This document shows positions 14,837-24,065 of a stretch of DNA of 64,000 nt, piece by piece. Source of the stretch: Clostridia bacterium (GTDB taxonomy: Bacteria > Bacillota > Clostridia > Oscillospirales > Acutalibacteraceae). Under the pieces are notes generated by a model. It saw nothing but the letters and a program-made list of their open reading frames with translations, was not told where the DNA came from and made no database searches. Every line of letters starts with the position of its first letter. The first letter of the stretch is position 1. The stretch is from contig JAFXGM010000012.1 of the NCBI GenBank assembly GCA_017513195.1, forward strand, positions 40,616 to 104,615. The letters are read 5' to 3'. The position numbers and the translations under genes were made by a program.

Positions 14837-15622
14837 TTAAAATTTACGTCCGGCACCGCCGCCGCCAAATGAGCCGCCGCCACCGCTAAAGCCACCAAAG
14901 CCGCCGTGACCACCGCCTCTAAAACCGCCAAAGCCGCCACCAAAAAATCTTGGTGCACCAAATATAAACAGTCCTCCTCGACCGCCAAAAATAATAATGT
15001 AAAGAACAACTAAAACAACTAGCACTATCCACGAAATTATTACTTTAGAGGTCGAATTTTCTTTTTGTGTTTCAGGTAAGTTTTCTATGGGAATATAATT
15101 TGGTGTGGTTTCTATTCCGTATTCAAGATAAATCTCGTTTACTATTGCGTTATAAACGTCTAACAGCCCACCGGAAAAATTATTGGTTGAAAGTTTTGGC
15201 ATAGCATAGGTGTCGATTATTCTGCCCACCTTGCTGTCGGGCAAAGCACCCTCAAGTCCGTAGCCCACTGCAATGTATATTTCTCTATCTTTTTCCGATA
15301 GCAAAACTACAATACCATTATCTTTTTCTTCGTCACCGACGCCCCACTCGCGACCAATTTCCAAAGCATATTCTTCTATTGGTTCGCCATCAAGCTCTTC
15401 AACCGTTATCACCACCGCTTGCGAATCGGTTTTTTCCTGCAAAGCAACACCTTGCGAATATATTATTTGCTCGTCTTCTGAGGTCATTATATCGGCAAAA
15501 TCATTTACAAAGAACTTCCCTGTCGGCTTTATAAAATCATCGCTATCACTGCAGCCACAACACGCAAATGCCAATATTAACGCAAGAGCTACTGCAATAC
15601 CCCTTTTAAAATATTTTTCCAT
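14837..15622 (-). CDS. TPM-domain lipoprotein with glycine-rich tail (YgcG-like)
   Basis: A 261-residue protein. A signal peptide ends at the lipobox-like FACCGC. The TPM domain (residues about 35-160) contains KFFVNDFADIMTSEDEQ and the DNGIVVLLSEKDREIYIAVG strand. One transmembrane helix is near 195-215, followed by a GGFGGF/GGGGSFGGGGAG tail. TPM-domain proteins are often paired with LemA, as here (lemA ends within this gene's start region). The molecular role is unknown; cell-envelope and photosystem-repair relatives exist. The ATG at 15622 follows no strong ribosome site, so coupling to lemA is likely. Confidence 0.82.
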   Translation of the reverse strand: MEKYFKRGIAVALALILAFACCGCSDSDDFIKPTGKFFVNDFADIMTSEDEQIIYSQGVALQEKTDSQAVVITVEELDGEPIEEYALEIGREWGVGDEEKDNGIVVLLSEKDREIYIAVGYGLEGALPDSKVGRIIDTYAMPKLSTNNFSGGLLDVYNAIVNEIYLEYGIETTPNYIPIENLPETQKENSTSKVIISWIVLVVLVVLYIIIFGGRGGLFIFGAPRFFGGGFGGFRGGGHGGFGGFSGGGGSFGGGGAGRKF

Positions 15623-15624
15623 AA

Positions 15625-16200
15625 TCAATCAAAGCTTACCTGTGGTACTTGGTTTGCCGCTTCATCGGCTTCAAAGTACTCTACCTGTTCAAAGCCGAAC
15701 ATACCGGCAAATATGCTTTTTGGGAAACGACGAACTGATCTGTTATATTCACTTGCAGCATCGTTATAATCTTTTCTGGCTCTTGCAATACGATTTTCGG
15801 TGCCTGCAAGTTCGTCCTGTAACGCTCTATACTGTTCCGATGCCTTAAGCTCCGGATAAGCCTCGGTAATTGCGTTTACCCATATATCTATCGCGCTATC
15901 AAGCTGAGCACTGGCAGCAGCCTGATCCTCAGCACCATTTGCTTTCATAACAGCACTTCTAGCTTCTGTAACGGCTGTATAGGTAGATTGCTCATAGTCA
16001 GAATATCCTTTTACGGTTTCTACAAAGTTAGGAATTAAATCTGCTCTGCGTTGAAGCTGAACCGATATTGTTGATTGCTTTGCATTTACCGCCTCTTCCT
16101 GATCTACGAGTCCATTATATGAACTTATTGCCAAAATGGCGAATATAATCACTATTACACCAATAACAGAAAGCGTTATTATTAAACCTTTGTTTTTCAT
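15625..16200 (-). CDS. lemA: LemA family protein
   Basis: A 191-residue protein with one N-terminal membrane helix (residues 7-27) and a helical-bundle domain containing YNGLVDQEEAVNAKQS, QRRADLIPNFVETVKGY and YNRSVRRFPKS, all family hallmarks. Function is unclear. It overlaps the aminotransferase stop and its own start by 4 bp (ATGA) and is followed by its usual TPM-domain partner. Confidence 0.92.
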   Translation of the reverse strand: MKNKGLIITLSVIGVIVIIFAILAISSYNGLVDQEEAVNAKQSTISVQLQRRADLIPNFVETVKGYSDYEQSTYTAVTEARSAVMKANGAEDQAAASAQLDSAIDIWVNAITEAYPELKASEQYRALQDELAGTENRIARARKDYNDAASEYNRSVRRFPKSIFAGMFGFEQVEYFEADEAANQVPQVSFD

Positions 16201-17372
16201 TTTTGTATCTCCTTTACAAATTCGTCTATTCGACGAAGTGCCTCTATAATATGCTCGGTACTATAGCAATACGACGCGCGGACAAAGCCCTCGCCGCCCT
16301 TACCAAAAGCAGTACCCGGTACTACCGCTACGTGTTTTGCCTGAAGCAACCTCTCGCAAAACTCTTCACTTGTAAGACCGGTGCTTTTAATGCACGGAAA
16401 GGCGTAAAAAGCACCCTTTGGCTCACGGCAGGTAAGTCCCGCTTTGTTAAAGCCGTCGACTATCAGTCTGCGGCGGCGGTTATATTCTGCCTTCATATCG
16501 GCTACCGCCTCGTCACAATTACGCAAAGCCTCTATTGCAGCATACTGCGCAGTAGTAGGTGCACACATTATTGCAAATTGGTGAATTTTTGTTACCTGTG
16601 AAATAATTTCTTTAGGTCCACAGGCAAAGCCCAAACGCCAACCCGTCATTGAAAAGGCTTTTGAAAAACCGTTTATAAGGATTGTGCGCTCGCGCATACC
16701 ATCAACCGATGCAATTGATACGTGGTCGCCATCAGCAAAAGTAAGCTCGGAATAAATTTCGTCCGAAAGCACCAAAATATTAGTATCGCGCAAAATCTCT
16801 GCCAAGGCTTCTAAATCCTTCTTTTCCATAATTGCACCCGTAGGGTTGCATGGGTATGGAAGTATAAGCGCCTTGGTTTTTTTGCTTATTGCGTTTTTAA
16901 GCTGTTCAGGCGTCACCTTAAAATCGTTTTCGGCAAGTGTTTCGATTATTACGGGCACACCTCCGCAAAGCTCGGTTATAGGCTCGTAGCACACGTAAGA
17001 TGGTTGCGGAATAATAACCTCGTCGCCGGGGGCAATAATTGCGCGCAACGTTGCATCTATTGCCTCACTACCGCCAACCGAAATTAAAATTTCGCCCATC
17101 GGGTCATATTTTACGCCGCATTTACGGTCGATATAGTTTGATATTTCTTGTCTTAATGCCTCAAGTCCGGAATTAGAGGTATATTTAGTTTTTCCTTTCT
17201 CAAGCGAGGTTATACCTGCTTTTCGCACCGACCACGGTGTTTGAAAATCGGGTTCACCCACGCCCAAGGATATAACGTCATCCATTGTAGCGGCTATATC
17301 AAAAAACTTTCTTATACCAGAGGGCTTAATATCTTGCACGGTACGAGACAGTATTTTTGAATAGTCTATCAT
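16197..17372 (-). CDS. PLP-dependent aminotransferase, class I/II
   Basis: A 391-residue fold-type I aminotransferase. SLGVGEPDFQTPW is the N-terminal substrate segment, PYPCNPTGAIM and LSDEIYSELTF are PLP-site strands, and NGFSKAFSMTGWRLGF carries the Schiff-base lysine. It resembles aspartate/aromatic or PatA-type enzymes; the natural substrate cannot be fixed from sequence. It overlaps the Lrp-family gene by 4 bp, a common pairing in which the regulator senses the amino acid handled by the enzyme. Confidence 0.88.
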   Translation of the reverse strand: MIDYSKILSRTVQDIKPSGIRKFFDIAATMDDVISLGVGEPDFQTPWSVRKAGITSLEKGKTKYTSNSGLEALRQEISNYIDRKCGVKYDPMGEILISVGGSEAIDATLRAIIAPGDEVIIPQPSYVCYEPITELCGGVPVIIETLAENDFKVTPEQLKNAISKKTKALILPYPCNPTGAIMEKKDLEALAEILRDTNILVLSDEIYSELTFADGDHVSIASVDGMRERTILINGFSKAFSMTGWRLGFACGPKEIISQVTKIHQFAIMCAPTTAQYAAIEALRNCDEAVADMKAEYNRRRRLIVDGFNKAGLTCREPKGAFYAFPCIKSTGLTSEEFCERLLQAKHVAVVPGTAFGKGGEGFVRASYCYSTEHIIEALRRIDEFVKEIQK

Positions 17373-17851
17373 AAAAGATATGTCCCCCTGTCATCCTTGT
17401 CTGTTTCAATAAGTTTGACATCCATTTCCTTATATCTGCGCATAACAAAATGTGTAGCAGTTGACGTAACAGAGTCGATAGTAGCAAGCTCACGAGCGAC
17501 AAAACGAGAAACGTCCTGTAAATTTTTACCCTTTACAACAACGTTAAGGTCATAACCGCCCGACATAAGATATACTGCCTCTACCTCTGGGTAAGAAGCA
17601 ACCTTTTCTGCAACCTCTTCAAAGCCGAGATCTGCCTTTGGAACAACGTTAAGCTCAATTATTGCGGAAACGCTTGTAGCGTCAACCTTTTCCCAGTCAA
17701 TAACGGTTTTATATCCACAAATAACGCCCTCATTTTGAAGAGCATCAATCTCTGCCGCGACAGCCTCTGCATTGGCGGCAAGCATTACAGCTAATTGCTC
17801 TACGGTGTAACGCGCATTTGTGCTAAGTAATTTCAAAAGTTCATTTCTCAT
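17369..17851 (-). CDS. Lrp/AsnC-family transcriptional regulator
   Basis: A 160-residue protein with an N-terminal winged helix (YTVEQLAVMLAANAEAVAAE) and a C-terminal RAM ligand-binding domain (residues about 65-140, containing VEAVYLMSGGYDLNVVV). These proteins bind amino acids and form octamers on DNA. It is the first gene of an operon with an aminotransferase, lemA and the TPM gene, and probably controls them. Confidence 0.9.
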   Translation of the reverse strand: MRNELLKLLSTNARYTVEQLAVMLAANAEAVAAEIDALQNEGVICGYKTVIDWEKVDATSVSAIIELNVVPKADLGFEEVAEKVASYPEVEAVYLMSGGYDLNVVVKGKNLQDVSRFVARELATIDSVTSTATHFVMRRYKEMDVKLIETDKDDRGTYLL

Positions 17852-17895
17852 ATATAAAACCTCCTAAGGTATAGTATCGCATTATAGTATATATT

Positions 17896-17924
17896 ATTAT
17901 AATTCAAAAGTATTATTTCGTCAA
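17896..17924 (-). promoter_or_regulatory. lrp-operon promoter
   Basis: On the minus strand, TTGACG (17919-17924), 17 bp, TATAAT (17896-17901). Confidence 0.75.
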
Positions 17925-17939
17925 TAAAAAATAAGAATA

Positions 17940-17968
17940 TTGAAAAAGCTGATATTATGTGTTAAAAT
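17940..17968 (+). promoter_or_regulatory. mnmE promoter
   Basis: TTGAAA (17940-17945), 17 bp, TAAAAT (17963-17968). Its -35 lies 15 bp from the divergent lrp -35, so the two promoters share one control region. Confidence 0.7.
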
Positions 17969-17999
17969 ATTATGATTAAACTTTTAAGTAGGTGGTTAA

Positions 18000-19364
18000 G
18001 TGTCAGTGCGTACTATTGCCGCTATTGCTACTCCTTTGGGCGAAGGCGGTATCAGCGTTATAAGAATTTCAGGCGAGGATGCAATATCCATCGCCGATAA
18101 ATGCTTTTACGCCTTTTCAGGCAAGGCACTATCTGCGCTTGATGGTTATATGGCCGCTTACGGTAAAGTTGTTGACAACAACGGCTCCGCTTTAGATGAT
18201 GCAGTAGCACTAGTTTTTCGTGCGCCAAAAAGCTACACGGGCGAAAACGTTGTTGAAATTTCTGTTCACGGCGGCACGGTCATTGCGCGTCAGGTCTTGC
18301 GCCGTGTGCTTGAGTGTGGTGCAGTGCTTGCAACCGGCGGCGAATTCACAAAACGCGCATTTTTAAACGGAAAATTAGACCTTACAAAAGCTGAAAGCGT
18401 TATGGGGCTTATATCTGCGCGCAACGATGCCGCGGCAAAAATTTCACGCGGCGCACGCGAAGGGCGAATAAGCCGTGATACGCAAGATATTTTAAATAAG
18501 CTACTTGAAACGGCGGCATCCCTAGCAGCTTTCGCTGACTATCCCGACGAAGATATACCGAATTTAAATGAAGAAAATTTTGCTGCACTACTTGACGAAT
18601 GTCGCTTCAAATGCGAAAAGCTTATTTCTACATACGATACAGGTCGCATTATTCGCGAGGGTATAAACTGCGCTATAGTCGGCAAGCCTAACGTTGGTAA
18701 ATCCACCCTTATGAATATGCTTTGCGGCTCGGACCGTTCGATTGTTACCAATATTGCAGGCACCACTCGCGACGTTGTAGAAACAACTGTAAACATTGGC
18801 GATGTTACACTAAATCTTGCCGACACAGCAGGCATTCACGATACAAACGATACTGTTGAAAAATTTGGCGTAGATAAGGCCAAAGAAAAAATTGATAACG
18901 CCGAGCTGCTTTTGGCGGTTTTTGATAACTCGTCTGCCATCGACAATGATGACCGACAACTACTTGGTAGTATCAAAGACAAAAAATGTATTATTATACT
19001 TAACAAAACCGACCTGCCTCAACAATTCGATAAGCAAGAGCTTTCTTGTTTTGAAACAATAGAAATTTCGGCTCGAGAGGGCAACGGCATGGCAGAGCTT
19101 TGCAGCGCCATAAACCGAGTTTGCAAGCTTGAGATGCTATCGCCCGATGATACGGTACTTATAAACGAGCGCCAACGCGATTGCGTTAATCGCGCACTAA
19201 ATGCCGTGGTGTCGGCAAGCGACGCTCTAGCTTACGGTATGACGCTTGACGCGGTAGGCGTTTGCATTGATGATGCAATTGCCGCTTTGTTAGAACTTAC
19301 GGGTAAACGCGTTACAAATGAAGTTTGCGACGAGATATTCAAAAGATTTTGTGTGGGAAAATAA
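18000..19364 (+). CDS. mnmE: tRNA modification GTPase MnmE
   Basis: A 454-residue protein starting with GTG (VRTIAAIATPLGEGGISVIR is the family N terminus). The folate-binding domain is at residues 1-118. The G domain contains GKPNVGKSTL, DTAG and NKTD. The C terminus is CVGK, where the catalytic cysteine motif is C(I/L/V)GK. With MnmG it makes the 5-carboxymethylaminomethyl group on wobble uridine of tRNAs. mnmG follows after 3 bp. Confidence 0.97.
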   Translation: MSVRTIAAIATPLGEGGISVIRISGEDAISIADKCFYAFSGKALSALDGYMAAYGKVVDNNGSALDDAVALVFRAPKSYTGENVVEISVHGGTVIARQVLRRVLECGAVLATGGEFTKRAFLNGKLDLTKAESVMGLISARNDAAAKISRGAREGRISRDTQDILNKLLETAASLAAFADYPDEDIPNLNEENFAALLDECRFKCEKLISTYDTGRIIREGINCAIVGKPNVGKSTLMNMLCGSDRSIVTNIAGTTRDVVETTVNIGDVTLNLADTAGIHDTNDTVEKFGVDKAKEKIDNAELLLAVFDNSSAIDNDDRQLLGSIKDKKCIIILNKTDLPQQFDKQELSCFETIEISAREGNGMAELCSAINRVCKLEMLSPDDTVLINERQRDCVNRALNAVVSASDALAYGMTLDAVGVCIDDAIAALLELTGKRVTNEVCDEIFKRFCVGK

Positions 19365-19367
19365 ACT

Positions 19368-21236
19368 ATGATTAAAGAATATTTGGCAGAACAATATGAT
19401 ATAGCCGTTATCGGCGGCGGACACGCGGGTATTGAGGCGGCTCTTGCCCCCGCGCGCCTAGGCTGCAGAACGGTTATGTTTACAATAAATCTTGACTGGG
19501 TTGGTAATATGCCCTGCAATCCATCAATCGGTGGCACCGCAAAAGGACATCTGGTTCGAGAACTTGACGCTTTGGGCGGTGAAATGGGCAAAGCGGCCGA
19601 CGCCACCACACTGCAAAGCCGTATGCTTAATCGCGGCAAGGGACCTGCGGTTTATTCGTTGCGCGCACAGATTGACCGACGCGAATACTGTACGTATATG
19701 AAGCACGCAGTAGAACTTCAAGAAAACCTTGACGTAAAGCAAGCCGAAATTGTACATATAGAAAAACGTGATGACGGACTTTGGCACTGCATCACCCGAC
19801 TTGGCGCAGATTACGCGTGCAAATGTGTAATTCTTGCAACCGGTACTTTTTTGGGTGGTAGAATTTACATAGGCGAAGTCAACTACGAAAGCGGGCCGGA
19901 CGGCAACTTCCCCGCCACCGAGCTTGCTGCTTCACTTAAAAAGCTTAATATTCCGCTTCGCCGTTTTAAAACGGGAACTCCGGCGCGTGTTGACCGCGCA
20001 AGCATAGATTTTTCAAAGCTTGAGGTTCAAGATGGCGACCCGGACACAGTACCGTTTAGTTTTTCAAGCACCGAAAAACCAAAGAATAAGGTTGTTTGTC
20101 ATATAGGCTATACCAACGACGAGACCAAAAAGGTTATACTTGAAAATTTGCACCGTTCACCGCTTTATGCCGGTGATATTGAAGGTGTTGGCCCGCGATA
20201 CTGCCCAAGCATAGAAGATAAAATTGTTCGTTTTGCAGACAAGCAACGTCATCAAATGTTTGTTGAGCCTTGTGGCGAAAATACCGAGGAAATGTATCTA
20301 CAAGGTATGTCATCTTCTTTACCGGAAGAAGTACAGCTTAAATTTTATCGCACTATACCGGGACTTGAAAACGTAAAGGTTATGCGCGCAGCATACGCTA
20401 TTGAGTACGATTGTATTGACCCATTAGCTCTTTATGCTACGCTTGAAATTAAAGAACAGCCCGGTCTTTATGGTGCAGGTCAGTTTAATGGCTCATCCGG
20501 CTATGAAGAGGCCGCCGCGCAGGGATTTGTTGCAGGTGTTAATGCCGCTCATAAGGTTCTTGGTCGCGAGCCGCTTATTCTTTCGCGTTCATCATCATAT
20601 ATAGGCACACTAATTGATGACCTTGTTACCAAAGGCTGCTCCGACCCGTATCGTATGATGACCTCGCGCAGCGAGTATAGACTGCTTCTTCGTCAAGATA
20701 ACGCCGACGAGCGTATGATGCCAACAGGCTATGCATTAGGGCTTGTAGGCGAAGAAGATTATCAAAGATTTTTAAAGCGAATCGAGCTTAAAAACCAAGA
20801 AATAGAGCGTGTAAACCACACCTTTTTAGCGCCAAATCCTAATCTTAACGCAATGCTGCAAGAAAAGGGCACCGCGCCGCTTACTACAGGCACGCGCCTT
20901 GCCGACCTTATCAAGCGACCACAGCTTGACTATAAATGTTTAGCGCCTTTTGACCCCGACAGGCCCGAGCTTTCGGACAATATATGTGAAAAGGTTGAAA
21001 TTGAGATCAAATACGAGGGTTATATCAAACGTCAGCAAGCCGCTGTTGACGAGATGCTACGTCTTGAAAACAAAGCAATCCCCGTAGATTTTGATTATTC
21101 AGCAATCAAGGGACTGCGACTTGAAGCCGTAGAAAAGCTTAACAAGGTTCGCCCCGACAACATTGGTCAAGCTTCGCGCATTTCGGGCGTTAGCCCTGCC
21201 GATATTTCGGTGCTTTTAATATATCTTTCAAAATAG
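19368..21236 (+). CDS. mnmG: tRNA uridine-5-carboxymethylaminomethyl modification enzyme MnmG
   Basis: A 622-residue FAD enzyme with the dinucleotide motif IAVIGGGHAGIEAA at the N terminus, the NPSIGGTAKGHLVRE signature, and the RFKTGTPARV segment. The C-terminal helical domain, which binds MnmE and tRNA, ends in KVRPDNIGQASRISGVSP. Full length for the family. It works as a heterotetramer with MnmE. Confidence 0.97.
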   Translation: MIKEYLAEQYDIAVIGGGHAGIEAALAPARLGCRTVMFTINLDWVGNMPCNPSIGGTAKGHLVRELDALGGEMGKAADATTLQSRMLNRGKGPAVYSLRAQIDRREYCTYMKHAVELQENLDVKQAEIVHIEKRDDGLWHCITRLGADYACKCVILATGTFLGGRIYIGEVNYESGPDGNFPATELAASLKKLNIPLRRFKTGTPARVDRASIDFSKLEVQDGDPDTVPFSFSSTEKPKNKVVCHIGYTNDETKKVILENLHRSPLYAGDIEGVGPRYCPSIEDKIVRFADKQRHQMFVEPCGENTEEMYLQGMSSSLPEEVQLKFYRTIPGLENVKVMRAAYAIEYDCIDPLALYATLEIKEQPGLYGAGQFNGSSGYEEAAAQGFVAGVNAAHKVLGREPLILSRSSSYIGTLIDDLVTKGCSDPYRMMTSRSEYRLLLRQDNADERMMPTGYALGLVGEEDYQRFLKRIELKNQEIERVNHTFLAPNPNLNAMLQEKGTAPLTTGTRLADLIKRPQLDYKCLAPFDPDRPELSDNICEKVEIEIKYEGYIKRQQAAVDEMLRLENKAIPVDFDYSAIKGLRLEAVEKLNKVRPDNIGQASRISGVSPADISVLLIYLSK

Positions 21237-21244
21237 AGGTATTT

Positions 21245-21961
21245 ATGATTAACTTTAATATTGAAAAAATCGTTCCCGTCTGTGAGGAGTTTGGGCTCAC
21301 AATTGACGATGCCGCAATTATGCGACTAAACACATACGGCAATATGCTGGTAGAGTGGAACGAAAAAATGAACCTTACCGCCATAACTGAGCCGGAAGAA
21401 GTTTTGTACAAGCACTTTTTAGACTGTCTTTTGTTTTTTAAAAACGTAGCTGTGCCACAGAGCGCTAGTGTAATAGACGTTGGAACGGGAGCCGGTTTTC
21501 CGGGGTTGGTACTAAAAATCGCTCGCCCCGATATAGAGCTTACCCTTATGGACGGGCTAAATAAACGTCTTACTTTTTTAAACGCTGTACTTGACGAATT
21601 AAACCTCACGGCAAAAACCGTTCATATGCGTGCAGAGGACGGCGGCAAAAACAAAGAATATCGCGAAAAGTACGATATTGCTTGCGCGCGAGCTGTAGCA
21701 AATTTGCCCGTGCTTTGCGAATATTGTATTCCGTTTGTAAAATTGGGTGGACAGTTCGTCGCCATGAAGGGCTCCGCAGCGAAGGAAGAACTTGCCCTCT
21801 CCGGCAATGCGTATAAAATTCTTGGTTGCGAAAAGCCGACCATTATATGCGAAAATTTACGTGAAAATGAACCGAGAGCCTTTATAGTTTCAAAGAAGGT
21901 ATCGCAAACTCCGCCAAAATATCCACGAATGGGTGGCAAAATAGCAAAAAGCGCCTTATAA
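21245..21961 (+). CDS. rsmG: 16S rRNA (guanine527-N7)-methyltransferase
   Basis: A 238-residue AdoMet methyltransferase. VEWNEKMNLTAI is the family N-terminal signature, DVGTGAGFPGLVLKIA the AdoMet loop, and ARAVANLPVLCEYC the following helix. It methylates G527 of 16S rRNA, near the streptomycin site. It lies 8 bp after mnmG. A terminator stem overlaps its stop codon. Confidence 0.95.
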   Translation: MINFNIEKIVPVCEEFGLTIDDAAIMRLNTYGNMLVEWNEKMNLTAITEPEEVLYKHFLDCLLFFKNVAVPQSASVIDVGTGAGFPGLVLKIARPDIELTLMDGLNKRLTFLNAVLDELNLTAKTVHMRAEDGGKNKEYREKYDIACARAVANLPVLCEYCIPFVKLGGQFVAMKGSAAKEELALSGNAYKILGCEKPTIICENLRENEPRAFIVSKKVSQTPPKYPRMGGKIAKSAL

Positions 21962-21974
21962 AAAGGCGCTTTTT
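21946..21974 (+). terminator. Terminator overlapping the end of rsmG
   Basis: The stem AAAAAGCGCCTT/AAGGCGCTTTTT with a 5-nt loop embraces the rsmG stop codon. Confidence 0.85.
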
Positions 21975-22009
21975 AATTTTTGCTGTCATTTTTAATCGAG
22001 CGCTTTTGC

Positions 22010-22038
22010 TTTACAACTCAAGAATTTTTCGGTAAGAT
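22010..22038 (+). promoter_or_regulatory. noc promoter
   Basis: TTTACA (22010-22015), 17 bp, TAAGAT (22033-22038), followed by an AAGGAGG ribosome site before the ATG at 22063. Confidence 0.5.
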
Positions 22039-22062
22039 TTATTTGCAAGGAGGCGATAACCG

Positions 22063-22884
22063 ATGCACACTTTCGCAGACAAAAAATTACTTATGCTAAA
22101 GCCTGACGACATAATAGTAAACCCCAATCAACCGCGAAAAAATTTTGACACCTACGAGTTACAGTCACTTGCCGACTCAATTTCAACAAACGGTATCATT
22201 CAACCCCTTACCGTGCGAAAGGGCGAAGGTGGAAAGTATCTGCTTATAGCGGGCGAACGCCGACTGCGCGCCGCAAAAATAGCCGGGCTGCGCCGCATAC
22301 CCTGCGTTTTGCATAGGACAAGCGATTTGGTAGCATCGCTTTACGCCATAACCGAAAATATGCAACGTGCCGACCTTAATTGCTTTGAAGAAGCACAGGC
22401 TATACAAAGCCTTATAACCGACTTTCGCCTTACCCAAACCGAAGTTGCTGTACAGCTTGGAATGGCCACATCAACCGTCAGCAATAAGTTGCGACTGTTA
22501 AAGCTATCGCCCGAAATACAGGCAAGACTGATTTCATCTTCTCTTACCGAACGTCACGCACGAGCACTGCTGCGCTTGCCCATTCAAAAACGCGAAGCCG
22601 CTTTAGATAAGATTATTGCCGATGGGCTAAACCTTGCTCAAGCAGAAGCATATATAGAAAGCATTTTAAACCCACCGCCTGCTCCGAGCGTTAAAACACC
22701 ACCCATCAGAAAAGCGGCAATTGGCGATATAAAGCTGTTTTCTAACAGCCTTTCAAAGCTGCTGGGCACCATGCAAAACGCAGGCATTTCTGCTAATTCT
22801 CGAAAGCGCGAAACCGAAAACTACATTGAATATAAAATACGGATTTTAAAAAACGAACAGGCTACTCAGCTTAAAATTTGTTAA
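22063..22884 (+). CDS. noc: ParB/Noc family nucleoid-associated protein
   Basis: A 273-residue protein. The N-terminal CTP-binding ParB domain holds NPNQPRKNF, the GERRLRAAK box and ENMQRADLN. The helix-turn-helix is LTQTEVAVQLGMATSTVSNK. The C-terminal dimer part is short. Its position right after mnmE-mnmG-rsmG is the classical place of noc and parB near the Firmicute origin. Noc blocks division over the chromosome; ParB loads SMC at parS. No parA follows and the C-terminal sequence does not settle which protein it is, so Noc is chosen by context. Confidence 0.82.
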   Translation: MHTFADKKLLMLKPDDIIVNPNQPRKNFDTYELQSLADSISTNGIIQPLTVRKGEGGKYLLIAGERRLRAAKIAGLRRIPCVLHRTSDLVASLYAITENMQRADLNCFEEAQAIQSLITDFRLTQTEVAVQLGMATSTVSNKLRLLKLSPEIQARLISSSLTERHARALLRLPIQKREAALDKIIADGLNLAQAEAYIESILNPPPAPSVKTPPIRKAAIGDIKLFSNSLSKLLGTMQNAGISANSRKRETENYIEYKIRILKNEQATQLKIC

Positions 22885-22990
22885 AATCTGTGCGGGCGCC
22901 ACCGTCCCCTTGGTAGCTCGCGCGGTTTTATAAACGTCTTGGCTTGTTTCTGCACGACAAGCCTTGACACACACCATATTCATCCCCATA
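22885..22990. other. GC-rich intergenic stretch with a weak hairpin
   Basis: About 105 bp after noc, richer in G+C than its surroundings at the left end. A stem GGCTTG/CAAGCC lies at about 22940-22965. No gene, tRNA or known RNA motif is recognised. Confidence 0.4.
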
Positions 22991-23024
22991 CACAAACAAC
23001 CCCTCGAAAGAGGGGTTGTTTGTG
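22991..23024. terminator. Strong bidirectional terminator
   Basis: A 15-bp perfect stem with CACAAACAACCCCTC arms and a GAAA tetraloop lies between the convergent noc and DUF2304 genes. Confidence 0.9.
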
Positions 23025-23025
23025 T

Positions 23026-23367
23026 TTATGGTTCTATTTCTTTTGTTTCATTATCTATTGCATATTTTTGCGATAGTTTTGTAAGCTTTTCCTCATTTTT
23101 AGAAACGCGAGCGTCGAGCAAAAAGATTTTCACAAGCAGCAAAAATATTATTATTACAAATATAAAGTTTGAAGGCGATTCAAAGCCTATTTTGTTTGAA
23201 ATCCAAAAAATTGCCTTTGGGAAAATAGACATAACTAAAAGAAACAGGCAAAAGAGCAGCCAATACAGTGTATCGCCTATTTTGAACTGTGATTTTTTTA
23301 TTTTTAAGAACACAAATATCGCAGTTATCACACTTGCGGATATCATAGCTATTGTTAAACCGTTCAT
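23026..23367 (-). CDS. DUF2304 small membrane protein
   Basis: A 113-residue protein with three hydrophobic helices (residues about 1-20, 31-50 and 67-85) and a charged C-terminal helix. Pattern and length fit DUF2304, which usually sits behind a dolichyl-phosphate-mannose-synthase-like GT2, as it does here (3-bp gap). It may act as membrane anchor or partner of that glycosyltransferase; no activity is known. Confidence 0.75.
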   Translation of the reverse strand: MNGLTIAMISASVITAIFVFLKIKKSQFKIGDTLYWLLFCLFLLVMSIFPKAIFWISNKIGFESPSNFIFVIIIFLLLVKIFLLDARVSKNEEKLTKLSQKYAIDNETKEIEP

Positions 23368-23370
23368 TTT

Positions 23371-24054
23371 CTACCCCTTTCTAAACCATTGCAAGATAAG
23401 AATTGATACAAACATTCTTATCATATAATTTACCGAGTTTGCAAAATTAAGGTAGCTTTCTCCTGCTGTTCGGTCGTGCATTTCAACCTGTATTTCACTA
23501 AAGGTTGCTCCCCCGCGAACAAGCAGTGCCACCGTGTCAGGCTCGGGTCCAAGATCAACCGCAAAGGCGAGCTTTTTTATCATAGCCTTATCAAACATTC
23601 TCATCCCCGATGTTGGATCTTTTAGTGTTTTACCGGTAGTAATTTTGATTGCAAGTTGTATTAAATTGCTACCAAACATACGAAGCGACTTAGGCTTCTT
23701 TTTATCAACAAAGCGAGATCCTATTACTATGTTATAGCCTTTTTCTATTTCATTGGCCATTTTTTCCACATAGTCGGGGTCATGTTGACCGTCACCGTCA
23801 AATTGAATCGCAGCATCATATCCGTTTTTATATGCAAAAAGCATACCCGTCTGCACAGCCGCAGCAAGACCAAGATTCACCGGGTGGCTTACAAAATGGA
23901 AACCTCTTTTTATACAAATCTCTTCGGTCTTATCGCGTGAGCCGTCGTTAACAATTAGATAATCATATTGCGGACAATCTCTTTTCAACACGTCTATTAC
24001 ACGTTCGATATTTTCTTGTTCGTTATATGCCGGAATAATAAGAAGCAGTTTCAT
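23371..24054 (-). CDS. GT2 glycosyltransferase (dolichyl/polyprenyl-phosphate mannosyltransferase-like)
   Basis: A 227-residue GT-A enzyme. LLIIPAYNEQENIERV is the nucleotide-sugar strand, VNDGSRDKT follows, and QFDGDGQHDPDYVEKM contains the DxD metal site. PTSGMRMFDKAM is typical of the polyprenyl-phosphate sugar synthase group. It probably charges a lipid phosphate with a sugar that the DUF2142 protein next door may transfer. The ATG at 24054 has AAAGGAG upstream and begins the first strand. Confidence 0.87.
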   Translation of the reverse strand: MKLLLIIPAYNEQENIERVIDVLKRDCPQYDYLIVNDGSRDKTEEICIKRGFHFVSHPVNLGLAAAVQTGMLFAYKNGYDAAIQFDGDGQHDPDYVEKMANEIEKGYNIVIGSRFVDKKKPKSLRMFGSNLIQLAIKITTGKTLKDPTSGMRMFDKAMIKKLAFAVDLGPEPDTVALLVRGGATFSEIQVEMHDRTAGESYLNFANSVNYMIRMFVSILILQWFRKG

Positions 24055-24065
24055 TTTGATCTCCT

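Noticed and set aside
22964-23428. Plus-strand open frame of 154 codons
   Set aside because: It crosses the strong terminator at 22991-23024 and is antisense to the DUF2304 gene.
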